A DNA stretch of 64,000 nt, from positions 25,927-89,926 of the forward strand of contig NZ_FOVL01000016.1 of NCBI RefSeq assembly GCF_900115145.1, in the 5' to 3' direction. Source of the stretch: Salegentibacter flavus (GTDB taxonomy: Bacteria > Bacteroidota > Bacteroidia > Flavobacteriales > Flavobacteriaceae). Below, piece after piece: positions 1-7,346 of the stretch; positions within the stretch are counted from its first letter, which is position 1, and each line of letters starts with the position of its first letter. The translations under genes and the position numbers were made by a program. Under the pieces are notes generated by a model. It had not been told where the DNA came from, ran no database searches, and saw only the letters and a list, made by a program, of their open reading frames with translations.

Positions 1-1490
1 AGGAGAGCAACCAGCTTACCGATATCCAGGCGGAATCGGAGATGTTCATTGAGAATGCCAGCGAATATAAAAAACGCAATCAGGAGGTAGGTACCCAACT
101 GGAGCTTGCCAACGCCATGATCGACTTTTTAAAGGCCTCCAGTGAGAGCGACCTGCTGCCTGCCAATCTCGGGCTGCAAGGTGAAGGCGTGAATCAGCAG
201 ATAGAAGAATTTAACAGCCTGGTGCTCGAGCGGAACCGAATTTTAAGCGGTTCTACCGAACGCAACCCGGTGGTGCTTCGTCTCAACTCCCAGATCAACC
301 AGATAAAAGGCAATATCCTGCAAAGTCTGGAGCGGATGCGTTCTAACCTGCAAATTGCGCAATCAGACCTGCAGCGTCAGGGAGCAGCAATAGGCTCCCA
401 GATCGCAGCGATTCCGGCACAGGAAAGACAATACCGGGGCATAGAGCGACAACAAAATATCAAGGAAGCGCTTTATTTGTTTCTTCTGGAGAAACGCGAG
501 GAAAATTCCCTGAGCCTGGCGGTAACTGCCCCCAAGGCCAAGATCGTAGACCGGGCTTACAGCGGAGATGAACCGGTATCGCCAAAATCGAAGATCGTGC
601 TGCTGGCAGCATTGATCCTGGGCTTACTGATTCCGTTCCTGTTTATTTATCTAAGGGACCTGCTAAACAATAAGATCAAAAGCAGGGAAGACATCGAGAA
701 AGCAACCAGAGAGATTCCAATCGTTGGAGAGATCCCAAAAATCACCAAAAAGGAAAGCGACCTGATCCAGGTAAATGATCGTTCTGTTTTGTCTGAAGCT
801 TTCAGGATCATGGTGACTAATCTGCAGTATCTCCTGGTGAACTCAGATAAACAGGAAAGAGGAATAAAATTATTTGTTACCTCTACGGTAAAAGGGGAAG
901 GGAAAACCTTTATTGCCTTCAACCTGGGGATCACCTTTGCCAATATGAAGAAAAAAGTTGTAATTGTTGGTGCCGACCTAAGAAACCCACAGCTCCAACG
1001 CTACGAAACCGATGCCCGTAAATATAAGGGGGTAAGTGACTATCTCTACGATCCCCAGGTAAATACTAATGATATCATCACCCCATCTAACGCCCATTCT
1101 AATATGGATATCATAGCTTCGGGGAGCATTCCACCCAATCCTTCAGAATTACTTAGAGGTGATAGAATGGCGAAATTATTAAGTGAGCTGGAGGAAATCT
1201 ATGATTACATTATTGTGGACACCGCGCCTTCAATGTTGGTAGCTGATACCTTCCTTATAAATAAATATGCTGATCTCACGCTTTATGTAACCCGTGCCGG
1301 TTATACTGAAAAGAAACTTCTTGGTTTCGCAGTAGATGCCAAAAACGACGGTAAATTGCACGACGTGAGTTTTGTACTTAATGATGTGGAAATGGCCAAT
1401 TTCGGTTATGGAAATAAGTATGGCTATGCGTATGGGGAGGAGAAGAAATCTTTCTTTAAACGACTAAAAGATAAAGCCGCAATATTTTAG
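1..1490 (+). CDS. Wzc-like polysaccharide tyrosine autokinase, 5'-truncated
   Basis: C-terminal part of a membrane tyrosine autokinase (BY-kinase) that controls chain length and export of capsular or exopolysaccharide. The frame is open to the left edge (codons from position 3), so the true start lies outside the window. Visible in order: a long coiled-coil periplasmic region, a transmembrane helix (about nt 580-660), then a cytoplasmic ATPase with Walker A GEGKT (about nt 894-910), Walker A' VVIVGADLR and Walker B YIIVDTAPS. A tyrosine-rich tail (YGNKYGYAYGEE) would be the autophosphorylation cluster. The domain order fits Wzc/CapB fusions. The nearby UpxY gene on the opposite strand supports an EPS locus continuing to the left. 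Substrate polymer cannot be told. Confidence 0.9.
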   Translation, partial: ESNQLTDIQAESEMFIENASEYKKRNQEVGTQLELANAMIDFLKASSESDLLPANLGLQGEGVNQQIEEFNSLVLERNRILSGSTERNPVVLRLNSQINQIKGNILQSLERMRSNLQIAQSDLQRQGAAIGSQIAAIPAQERQYRGIERQQNIKEALYLFLLEKREENSLSLAVTAPKAKIVDRAYSGDEPVSPKSKIVLLAALILGLLIPFLFIYLRDLLNNKIKSREDIEKATREIPIVGEIPKITKKESDLIQVNDRSVLSEAFRIMVTNLQYLLVNSDKQERGIKLFVTSTVKGEGKTFIAFNLGITFANMKKKVVIVGADLRNPQLQRYETDARKYKGVSDYLYDPQVNTNDIITPSNAHSNMDIIASGSIPPNPSELLRGDRMAKLLSELEEIYDYIIVDTAPSMLVADTFLINKYADLTLYVTRAGYTEKKLLGFAVDAKNDGKLHDVSFVLNDVEMANFGYGNKYGYAYGEEKKSFFKRLKDKAAIF

Positions 1491-1567
1491 CGGTTCTCGG
1501 TTACCAGTTGTGAGTTATCAGTTATCAGTTGTGCGTTTGCCCGGAATCTCTTCTTGATTCATCCGAG

Positions 1568-1750
1568 GCGTTGACTTCGGGTTTTTTTTATGAAGCGCTA
1601 GCGGAATAAAAAAAGTATCGAGAAGTCTTAGGAGTTCATGCTTCTATGCTGTTCTCGAAACACTTTTACTGCGCTCTCGCTCTGCAAAAGCACCCACCTG
1701 TTGGTCGGCAGGCTCGAACTCAACGGATGGGAATGAGACATGGAGAAGAG
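1568..1750 (+). repeat. Hairpin repeat module, copy 1
   Basis: This segment is nearly identical to 6900-7085. It carries two long imperfect inverted arms (GCGGAATAA...TATCGAGAA, then TTCTCGA...TTTTACTGCGC) around a loop of roughly 28 nt, followed by a conserved block that includes CACCCACCTGTTGGTCGG. It leads directly into a purine-rich tract and a GAATTAAC repeat copy. Function unknown; the two copies differ by scattered substitutions. Confidence 0.7.
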
Positions 1751-1860
1751 GAGAAGCGGAGAAAAGGAGGGAACCAGGGGAAATCGAATTAACGACTCTC
1801 GAGTTAACGAATTAACCAATCCCCGATTAACCAGTTAACTCCATCACTTTGTTACGAAAT
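1740..1860 (+). repeat. Composite GAATTAAC repeat, copy A
   Basis: A purine-rich GGAGAAGAGGAG-like tract is followed by degenerate 8-bp units (CGAATTAA) and a central CTCTCGAGTTAAC. It ends in CCAATCCCCGATTAACC and CTCCATCACT. The same order of blocks recurs at five other places in the first 10 kb. Confidence 0.7.
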
Positions 1861-1874
1861 AATATCTGTATGAG

Positions 1875-1895
1875 ATCCCGGATCAAGTCCGGGAT
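1875..1895. repeat. REP-like palindrome
   Basis: ATCCCGGA (1875-1882) and TCCGGGAT (1888-1895) are perfect 8-bp inverted arms around a 5-nt loop, followed by GACGG. It resembles the small intergenic palindromes dispersed in many bacterial genomes. A second type with the same geometry lies at 9420-9440. Confidence 0.6.
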
Positions 1896-2149
1896 GACGG
1901 ATTAATCCTTTCTCGCAGAGATTTCAACAAGCAAAATAATCTCGAATTAACGAATTAACGATTCCCGCCCTTCGATACACCATCTCCTCTCGTCGATGGC
2001 ACTCAGGATGACTGCAGAAACTAATTAACTACTTCACTTCGTCACATCGTCACTCCAAGACTCCATCACAGCATCCAAACCAATTACCAATTAACCATTC
2101 AACTCCATCCCACCGTCATTCCATTACTTCGAATATGAGCTCGAACCTG

Positions 2150-2570
2150 ACGTAAGAGAAAGAAGAAAAAAGGATAAAAGGTGATCAGAAGAAAGGGAGA
2201 GAAGAAGGATGCCGAATTAACGGCTCTCGAATTAACGAATTAACCAATCCCCGATTAACCAATCAACTCCATCACTCCATGCCAGTTCGGACAAACTCCT
2301 TCGGCGTATGAGAAAGGAGAGGAGGAGAAAAGGAGAAAAGGGGAGAATTAGGGGGAATCGAATTAACGGCTCTCGAGTTAACGAATTAACGAATCCTGAA
2401 TTAACACTTCACGATTCCCAAATTAACCAATCCCCGATTAACCAATTAACTCCATCACTCCGTCACAACTTCACCTTCAATCCAAAAACCCTTTTACTTT
2501 TAAGCAGCGGCGGACAAGCCGGGAATTCAGAATGGGAACACCAAACAACAAACTCGAAACAATAAACATT
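2150..2570 (+). repeat. Composite GAATTAAC repeats, copies B and C
   Basis: Two further copies: purine tract then GAATTAAC units at about 2150-2280, and again at about 2308-2470. Both contain GGCTCTCGA(A/G)TTAACG and end in ACTCCATCACTCC. Copy C carries an internal insertion of extra GAATTAAC-type units. There is no coding signal. Confidence 0.7.
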
Positions 2571-2571
2571 T

Positions 2572-3045
2572 TTAAAGAACCTCCCTGGTATTCACAACTA
2601 CCGTAAATCCCATTCCGGGGAGGATGAGGCGCATTTGTTTTTTGCCGACTTCCCGCACTATGGCTTCCCGGCCTTCAAGGGAGCCTTTGCTGATCACGAG
2701 CTTGTCTCCGGGGGAGATCTCGTTTATTTCGATTTGATCCACCTCGTCGTTGTTTAGCCATTTCTCAATGGTTTCTATCTCGTGGTTACGGACTACCGCC
2801 GGCTTTCCGAGCCAATGCATATAGTGCACGACTCCGGGGACATCAAAAACCCGGTTTCGTTCCTTTTCCGGCAGTTTTACAAAGACATAGGACTTGAACA
2901 GGGGAGTGCTCACCTTTTTCTTGCGGTCGCTCCATTTGCGAACTTCGGTGATTATCGGGCAATAGACCTGGATCCCTGTTTTTTCAAGTCGTTGCGCGAC
3001 CTTTTGTTCCGATCTCGGTTTAGTGTATAAGACGTACCACAACAT
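2572..3045 (-). CDS. UpxY-family transcription antiterminator (NusG-like)
   Basis: 157-residue NusG paralog. Residues about 1-95 form a NusG N-terminal domain (starts MLWYVLYTKPRSEQKVAQRL; FKSYVFVKL core) that would bind RNA polymerase. Residues about 105-157 form a KOW-type domain (SPGDKLVISKGSLEGREAIV). Specialised NusG proteins of this type (UpxY in Bacteroides) let polymerase read through long capsule operons. It is transcribed away from the wzc-like gene and its own operon partner is not in view. A TAATTTTG box lies about 160 nt upstream, so the transcript may have a long leader. Assignment to the family is firm; which operon it serves is inference. Confidence 0.85.
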   Translation of the reverse strand: MLWYVLYTKPRSEQKVAQRLEKTGIQVYCPIITEVRKWSDRKKKVSTPLFKSYVFVKLPEKERNRVFDVPGVVHYMHWLGKPAVVRNHEIETIEKWLNNDEVDQIEINEISPGDKLVISKGSLEGREAIVREVGKKQMRLILPGMGFTVVVNTREVL

Positions 3046-3370
3046 ATTATCTTTATTTTGCGCTCTCTTAAAGGAAAACGCCGTTATGCCGGAGACTATA
3101 AGTCACCGATGCGAACCCGATCTAATCAGAAACGGGAAATAAAGACCTTCTTGTAGGGTGTCTCAGATATGAGGAGAAAAAGGTCAGTTAGTTAGAATTA
3201 GTTGAGCAAAATTACGAACATTTCATAATAATTAAGCTTTTTTCAAGGGTTTTTTGGTGGGAGAATCCGGAGGCTTTTCTATTTTGTTCGTTGTTTGGAG
3301 TTTAAATGTTGTAGAGTCCTGAATAGGCTTGGTAAGCTTTAGTGGAGAGTGGTTTTTTCTTTCGGTCAGT

Positions 3371-3459
3371 AAGCTTTTCCCGCCTCCCTTTGGGCTTGGG
3401 GTAGGGCGGAAAAAGATAAAAAGATTTTCAACTTTTAATAGGTAAAAGCGGGAAAGCTT
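3371..3459. repeat. TIR-bounded intergenic repeat, copy 1
   Basis: Bounded by AAGCTTTTCCCGC (3371-3383) and GCGGGAAAGCTT (3448-3459), which are inverted copies apart from one indel. The interior begins CTCCCTTT. Related elements lie at 4371-4525 and 6573-6712. The size and ends are MITE-like, but no target-site duplication is evident. Confidence 0.5.
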
Positions 3460-3594
3460 ATAAGACCCTATATACGTCCTTTAGGCCGTTTCAGAGCGAC
3501 GGCGGACTGATAACGAAGGAATCATTTAAAAGACCTCTATAACCCCTGGGTTTCACTTGTATAGATATATATTAAAATTATATTTCAATTTAGT

Positions 3595-3629
3595 TTATAC
3601 GGATATTTTTATTATTTTTACACGTATAA
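3595..3629 (+). promoter_or_regulatory. Candidate toxin-antitoxin operator (inverted repeat)
   Basis: TTATACG (3595-3601) and CGTATAA (3623-3629) form 7-bp inverted arms 21 nt apart, just upstream of the antitoxin start at 3640. Antitoxins often bind such repeats to autorepress. The site is predicted from position and symmetry only. Confidence 0.35.
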
Positions 3630-3639
3630 TTAATTTGTT

Positions 3640-3888
3640 ATGGATACGAAACTGACATTAAAGCTTAATCAGGAAATAATCGAACGGGCAAAAAAATATG
3701 CGTCTGATAAAAAAGTGAGTTTATCCAGAATTGTAGAAGCTTATTTGCAATCTCTTACCACTGAAGAAGAAGATACAGATTTTGAAATTTCTCCATTTGT
3801 TAAAAGTTTAGCTACCGGTGCAAAAATTCCAGCCGACTTGGATTATAAAAAAGAATATTCAGAACAATTGTTGGAGAAGTATAAATAG
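3640..3888 (+). CDS. DUF6364-like antitoxin of a PIN-domain pair
   Basis: 82-residue protein. Residues 1-45 look like a ribbon-helix-helix-type DNA-binding module (TLKLNQEIIERAKKYASDKK, then SLSRIVEAYLQSL). The acidic tail (ISPFVKSLATGAKIPADLDY) is typical of the toxin-binding part of DUF6364-type antitoxins. Its stop codon is immediately followed by the ATG of the PIN toxin, so the two are translationally coupled. It should neutralise the PIN RNase and autorepress the operon. Family assignment is from sequence pattern; the role rests on the partner. Confidence 0.8.
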   Translation: MDTKLTLKLNQEIIERAKKYASDKKVSLSRIVEAYLQSLTTEEEDTDFEISPFVKSLATGAKIPADLDYKKEYSEQLLEKYK

Positions 3889-4311
3889 ATGAAAAAAAGA
3901 TTATTTCTGGATACATACGTAATCCTTGATTTACTTGGGGAGCGGGAACGGTATTATGAGCCAATGGCTAAACTGGCAACGCTTGCTGATAAAGGTGTAC
4001 TAGTTTTAGTGGTTTCACCAATATCTTTCGCTACTTTAAATTACTTTCTTGCAAAATATGAATCTGCAAAAATCGCTCAGGAAAAATTGAGGAAATTTAA
4101 GATCATATGTGAGATTTGTAAACTCGATGAACATATAATTGAGAAAGGATTAAATTCATCTTTTAAAGACTTTGAAGACTCACTTCAATACTTTAGTGCT
4201 GTCGATTCAGATTGCGAAATAATAATTACCAGAAACGGAAAAGATTTTAAAAAATCTCTATTGCCGGTTATGACTGCAGATGAATATCTGAAGAGTATAA
4301 AAACAAAATAA
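3889..4311 (+). CDS. PIN-domain (VapC-like) ribonuclease toxin
   Basis: 140-residue PIN domain, expected to be a Mg-dependent RNase. The first acidic motif is LFLDTYVILDLL (Asp about residue 8). A central acidic DFEDSLQYFSA and a terminal ITRNGKDFKKS complete the PIN pattern. The usual Asn of the DTN start motif is Tyr here (DTYV). The gene begins directly after the antitoxin stop. The flanking repeat-rich spacers suggest an accessory locus. Its RNA target is unknown. Confidence 0.85.
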   Translation: MKKRLFLDTYVILDLLGERERYYEPMAKLATLADKGVLVLVVSPISFATLNYFLAKYESAKIAQEKLRKFKIICEICKLDEHIIEKGLNSSFKDFEDSLQYFSAVDSDCEIIITRNGKDFKKSLLPVMTADEYLKSIKTK

Positions 4312-4832
4312 TTACGCCCTAATATTCCATTCTTCTGAGAATAGATTTAAGATTGAATTAATAGTGAAGGCCGCCTCCCTTTAGACCTGTCCTGAGCGCG
4401 AAGCAGCCGAAGGAACTTGTCTCGATTTCATATCGGGAGCCTGTCCCAAATTTAGTTTGGGAGCTGGGGTTAAGCGGGAAAAGATTTGAAAGATGTAGAA
4501 CTTGAAAAATCCTTTTACCCCACCTCTTGATTGAGTAAGAGACATGAAGAAGAGGAGAACAGGGGAGAACCATGGGAAATCGAATTAACGTCTCTCGAGT
4601 TAACGAATTATCGAATCCCGGATACACGAATCCCGAATCCCGAATTCACGAACTAACGAATCCCGAACTAACGAATCACGAACTAACGAATTAACCAATC
4701 CCTAATTAACCATTAAACTCCATCACCCCGTCACAAGATCACAGCCTCACAAAATCTTAGAACAAGGAACTATCAAAAAAATTCCATAACCCATAAAAAA
4801 CTCCTAATTTAGGCCTCTAAATAAAATATTTC
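4312..4832. repeat. Repeat-rich spacer before the Crp/Fnr gene
   Basis: No gene seen. It contains TIR-element copy 2 (about 4371-4525) with hairpins such as CCCAAATTTAGTTTGGG. The composite GAATTAAC repeat copy D follows (about 4540-4735), with many short GAATCCCGAA and GAACTAACGAAT units. A TAATTTAG box at 4805-4812 could be the minus-7 element of the regulator gene. No GTAAC-N4-GTTAC operator is present, so simple autoregulation through that site is not supported. Confidence 0.65.
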
Positions 4833-5465
4833 ATGCTTGCAAAACTAGAGGAGGCTTATCATTTTATCTTTGAAAAAGCCCTAATTAAAGAAATATCAGA
4901 GGTAGGGATCCTCAAACACGTGGAACCGGGGGAGAAGATTATCGAGATAGGCGATTATGTGAAGATGATGCCGCTGCTTTTGGAAGGTGCTGTCAAGATC
5001 ATGCGCGATGATAAGGATGGAGACGAACTGCTGCTGTATTTTCTGGAGCGGGGAGATACCTGCGCGATGACCCTTTCCTGCTGTATGGGACAAACCCGCA
5101 GCGAAATCCGTGCAGTAGCCGAACGCGATACCACGATTATCATGATTCCTATCGAAAAGATGGAAGAGTGGACTTCAAAGTATAAGAGTTGGCGCAATTA
5201 TGTCTTTGAAAGCTATCATGCCCGACTTACCGAAATGCTGGATACCATAGATACCATCGCCTTCATGAATATGGACGAAAGGCTTATGAGATACCTAAAG
5301 GATAAGGCTAAGATCAATCAGCATGAGATCGTAAACAATACTCACCAGCAAATAGCCTACGATCTTCATACCTCGAGGGTAGTGATTTCTCGTTTGCTGA
5401 AAAAACTGGAGCTGGAAGGTAAAATAAAACTCCAACGCAATAGCATTGAGGTACTTCAACTTTAA
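4833..5465 (+). CDS. Crp/Fnr-family regulator, likely master of the sulfur regulon
   Basis: 210 residues: cyclic-nucleotide-binding-like beta-roll (about 20-110), dimerisation helix (about 115-145) and C-terminal HTH (about 165-200). The only cysteines are C77, C83 and C84, clustered in DTCAMTLSCCMG. The N-terminal Fe-S cysteines of FNR are absent. In the recognition helix TSRVVISRLL, the two arginines equivalent to CRP R180 and R185 are kept but the E181 position is Val, suggesting an unusual half-site. It lies 135 bp upstream of tauE on the same strand. A palindrome GTAAC-N4-GTTAC precedes tauE, sqr and other sulfur genes at class II spacing. I infer that it is a thiol- or persulfide-responsive activator of these genes; neither ligand nor operator is proven. 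Confidence 0.85.
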   Translation: MLAKLEEAYHFIFEKALIKEISEVGILKHVEPGEKIIEIGDYVKMMPLLLEGAVKIMRDDKDGDELLLYFLERGDTCAMTLSCCMGQTRSEIRAVAERDTTIIMIPIEKMEEWTSKYKSWRNYVFESYHARLTEMLDTIDTIAFMNMDERLMRYLKDKAKINQHEIVNNTHQQIAYDLHTSRVVISRLLKKLELEGKIKLQRNSIEVLQL

Positions 5466-5531
5466 TTTTTAACTAAAAAAGTATTATCTTTTCATAAGTT
5501 TTTCCGAAAGGATTTGCTAATATTTTCTTGT

Positions 5532-5575
5532 GTAACCCTTGTTACTGTAACCGGGCACTCAAGACAGTACTTTTG
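5532..5575 (+). promoter_or_regulatory. Crp/Fnr-type operator and minus-7 box of tauE
   Basis: Perfect palindrome GTAAC-CCTT-GTTAC at 5532-5545, then 22 nt, then TACTTTTG (5568-5575), a full match to the Bacteroidota minus-7 consensus TAnnTTTG. Transcription would begin near 5580, putting the palindrome centre near -42. That is the class II activator position and replaces the minus-33 element. Confidence 0.75.
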
Positions 5576-5600
5576 CAGCGGTAAAAACTAAACTAAACTT

Positions 5601-6398
5601 ATGGAAATTCTTGAAATTCTTGGTTACGTTGGGGCGTTAACCATTGGAGTTGTTTTAGGCTTAATTGGTGGAGGAGGATCGATCTTAACCGTACCGGTAC
5701 TGGTGTACCTTATGGCGATAAACCCTGTTACCGCTACCGCGTATTCGCTTTTTGTTGTTGGATCGTCTTCCCTGGTGGGGGCGATAAAAAATATGAAAAC
5801 GGGGCTGGTAGACTTAAGAACTGCAACAGTATTTGCCATTCCTGCATTTATCGCGGTGTACATAACCCGAATGTATATAGTGCCGGCAATCCCCGAGCAT
5901 TTATTCAATGTTGCAGATTTTGAGATCACTAAGAATATAGGGATCATGCTTTTCTTCGCGATCATTATGATCCTGGCCTCTATCTCGATGATACGGGGGA
6001 AGAAATCCTTGAAACCTGAACCTACTGAGGTTGCTTATAATTATCCTCTTATCATCGTTGAAGGGGTAGTGGTAGGAGTGCTTACCGGGATCGTTGGAGC
6101 CGGAGGAGGTTTTCTTATCATTCCTGCGCTGGTATTACTGGCGAAACTGCCGATGAAAAAAGCGGTTGCGACCTCTTTACTTATCATCGCGGTTAAATCG
6201 CTTATCGGCTTTATAGGAGATGTGCAAAACCTGGAGATAGACTGGATATTCCTTCTTGTCTTCACTTCGCTTTCTATAGCCGGTATTTTCCTTGGCGTAT
6301 ACCTGAATAAATTTATTGATGGGAATAAACTGAAAAAAGCTTTTGGTTGGTTCGTTTTAATTATGGGGATTTATATCGTTTGGGCTGAATTGGCTTAG
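5601..6398 (+). CDS. TauE/SafE-family sulfite/thiosulfate exporter
   Basis: 265-residue inner-membrane protein with about eight hydrophobic helices in two homologous halves. Each half starts with the glycine-rich signature (VLGLIGGGGSILTVPVLVYL near residue 20; LTGIVGAGGGFLIIPALVLL near residue 160). This duplication is diagnostic of TauE/SafE permeases, which export sulfite, thiosulfate or organosulfonates. In S. aureus a tauE gene sits in the cst sulfide-detoxification operon beside cstB and sqr; here it follows the Crp/Fnr gene and carries the same upstream operator as sqr and the cstB-like operon. Export of sulfite or thiosulfate made by the dioxygenase is the best inference. Confidence 0.88.
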   Translation: MEILEILGYVGALTIGVVLGLIGGGGSILTVPVLVYLMAINPVTATAYSLFVVGSSSLVGAIKNMKTGLVDLRTATVFAIPAFIAVYITRMYIVPAIPEHLFNVADFEITKNIGIMLFFAIIMILASISMIRGKKSLKPEPTEVAYNYPLIIVEGVVVGVLTGIVGAGGGFLIIPALVLLAKLPMKKAVATSLLIIAVKSLIGFIGDVQNLEIDWIFLLVFTSLSIAGIFLGVYLNKFIDGNKLKKAFGWFVLIMGIYIVWAELA

Positions 6399-6572
6399 GT
6401 TAGTTAATTCGGTTCTCGGTTGCGAATTCTCAATATTAGGCAGTGCCCTTCTTAGCCAAGGCTAAGGAGGGTTTGTTGTTCTAAGTTTTCCCGTTCTCAG
6501 TTGTGAGTTGTGGATTCCCGGCCTGTGGAGTTCTGAATCCGATTGACCGGAGTGGATCTTCTTCCTAATAAT

Positions 6573-6712
6573 AAGCTTTTCCCACCTCCCTTTAGAATTT
6601 GTCCCGATTTTAGTTCGGGAGCCTATTCCAAATTTACTTTGGGAGTTAAGGCTTAAGCGGGAAAAGATTTTAAAGATGTAGAATTCGAAATCTTCATTTT
6701 ACCCCTAACCTT
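6573..6712. repeat. TIR-bounded intergenic repeat, copy 3
   Basis: Starts AAGCTTTTCCCACCTCCCTTTAG and contains the hairpin CCCGA-N7-TCGGG (6603-6619). After the right arm GCGGGAAAAG it shares a 3' extension ending in TTTTACCCC with the copy at 4371-4525. Its left half also resembles the inverted fragment at about 9222-9300. Confidence 0.5.
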
Positions 6713-6899
6713 AAAGAATTAATTTGTTACCGTAACTTAAATTCATTCAACTAAACATGGGTTTCAGGAGGATCCCGATGTAAAATCGGGATTAGTTCAA
6801 CCAGCAGAATTGTGTGCAGGCTGTGCCTTTCTCAATTCCGGGTTTCACTAAAGGGAGCGGAATGAAAATATAAGTTTGAATTTAGTGTTCAAATTATGA

Positions 6900-7085
6900 G
6901 CGTTGACTTCGAGTTTTTTTATGAAGCGGTAGCGGAATAAAAAAGTATCGAGAAGTCTTAGGAGTTCGTGCTTCCAACCTGTTCTCGATACACTTTTACT
7001 CCGCTATGGCTCTGCAAAAGCACCCACCTGTTGGTCGGCAAGCTCGAACTCAACGGATGGGAATGAGACATGGAGAAGCGGAAAA
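6900..7085 (+). repeat. Hairpin repeat module, copy 2
   Basis: Arms at 6932-6954 and 6982-7004 are inverted copies matching at 20 of 23 positions with a 27-nt loop. The downstream block TGCAAAAGCACCCACCTG is shared with copy 1 at 1568-1750. The mismatches keep a stable stem, so the structure rather than the exact sequence may be what is conserved. Confidence 0.7.
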
Positions 7086-7235
7086 GAGGGGAAATCGAAT
7101 TAACGGCTCTCGAGTTAACGAATTATCGAATCCCGAATCCCGAATCCCGAATTCACGAACTAACGAATCACGAATTAACGAATTAACCAATCCCTAATTA
7201 ACCAATCCCGCTTCCCCATCACTTCGTCACAAGGT
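7060..7235 (+). repeat. Composite GAATTAAC repeat, copy E
   Basis: Purine tract, then GGCTCTCGAGTTAACG, then a run of GAATCCC units and GAATTAACGAATTAACC, ending CCATCACTTCGTCAC. It is joined to the hairpin module exactly as in copy A, so the two blocks may move or amplify together. Confidence 0.7.
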
Positions 7236-7286
7236 CACAATCTCAAACCTGATCAATATCAGTTACTCTTAAATTTCCTGTTAAGT

Positions 7287-7330
7287 GTAACCAGCGTTAC
7301 AAGGATTTAGCTTAACTTTAACTAAATTAG
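7287..7330 (+). promoter_or_regulatory. Crp/Fnr-type operator and minus-7 box of sqr
   Basis: Perfect palindrome GTAAC-CAGC-GTTAC (7287-7300), 22 nt, then TAAATTAG (7323-7330), one mismatch from TAnnTTTG. The spacing is identical to the tauE promoter. The predicted start near 7335 leaves a leader of about 12 nt. Confidence 0.7.
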
Positions 7331-7346
7331 TGCAAAATTATATACA

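Larger units (their letters stand above)
1491..2571. repeat. Gene-free spacer filled with interspersed repeats
   Basis: About 1.1 kb without a credible gene. It begins with GTTATCAGTT-like short repeats (1500-1530). It then holds a hairpin module (1568-1740), a REP-like palindrome (1875-1895) and three copies of a composite GAATTAAC repeat (about 1740-1860, 2150-2280, 2308-2470). Short open frames here are low-complexity by-products of the repeats and have no protein-like composition. Confidence 0.75.
3046..3639. other. Intergenic region: UpxY leader, TIR element, TA promoter
   Basis: 594 bp without a gene. 3046-3206 is the likely untranslated leader of the UpxY gene on the minus strand, with a TAATTTTG box read on that strand at 3214-3207 but no clear minus-33 element. 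3371-3459 is an inverted-repeat-bounded element. 3540-3639 is AT-rich DNA with an inverted repeat ahead of the toxin-antitoxin pair. Confidence 0.5.
6399..7346. repeat. Repeat-rich spacer between tauE and sqr
   Basis: 948 bp with no supported gene. In order: GGTTCTCGGTT and AGTTGTGAGTTGTGG short repeats (6411-6520), TIR-element copy 3 (6573-6712), an unassigned stretch (6713-6899), hairpin module copy 2 (6900-7085), composite GAATTAAC copy E (about 7060-7235), and the sqr promoter (7287-7330). Confidence 0.7.

Noticed and set aside
2308..2565. 85-codon frame in the first repeat spacer
   Set aside because: It runs through the purine tract and GAATTAAC repeats, giving low-complexity Arg/Asn-rich protein; the same happens at 7006-7197. 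A repeat artefact.
6723..6736. GTTAC-C-GTAAC inverted repeat in the tauE-sqr spacer
   Set aside because: Half-sites are in the opposite order and spaced by one base, unlike the GTAAC-N4-GTTAC sites, and no minus-7 box stands 22 nt away from it.
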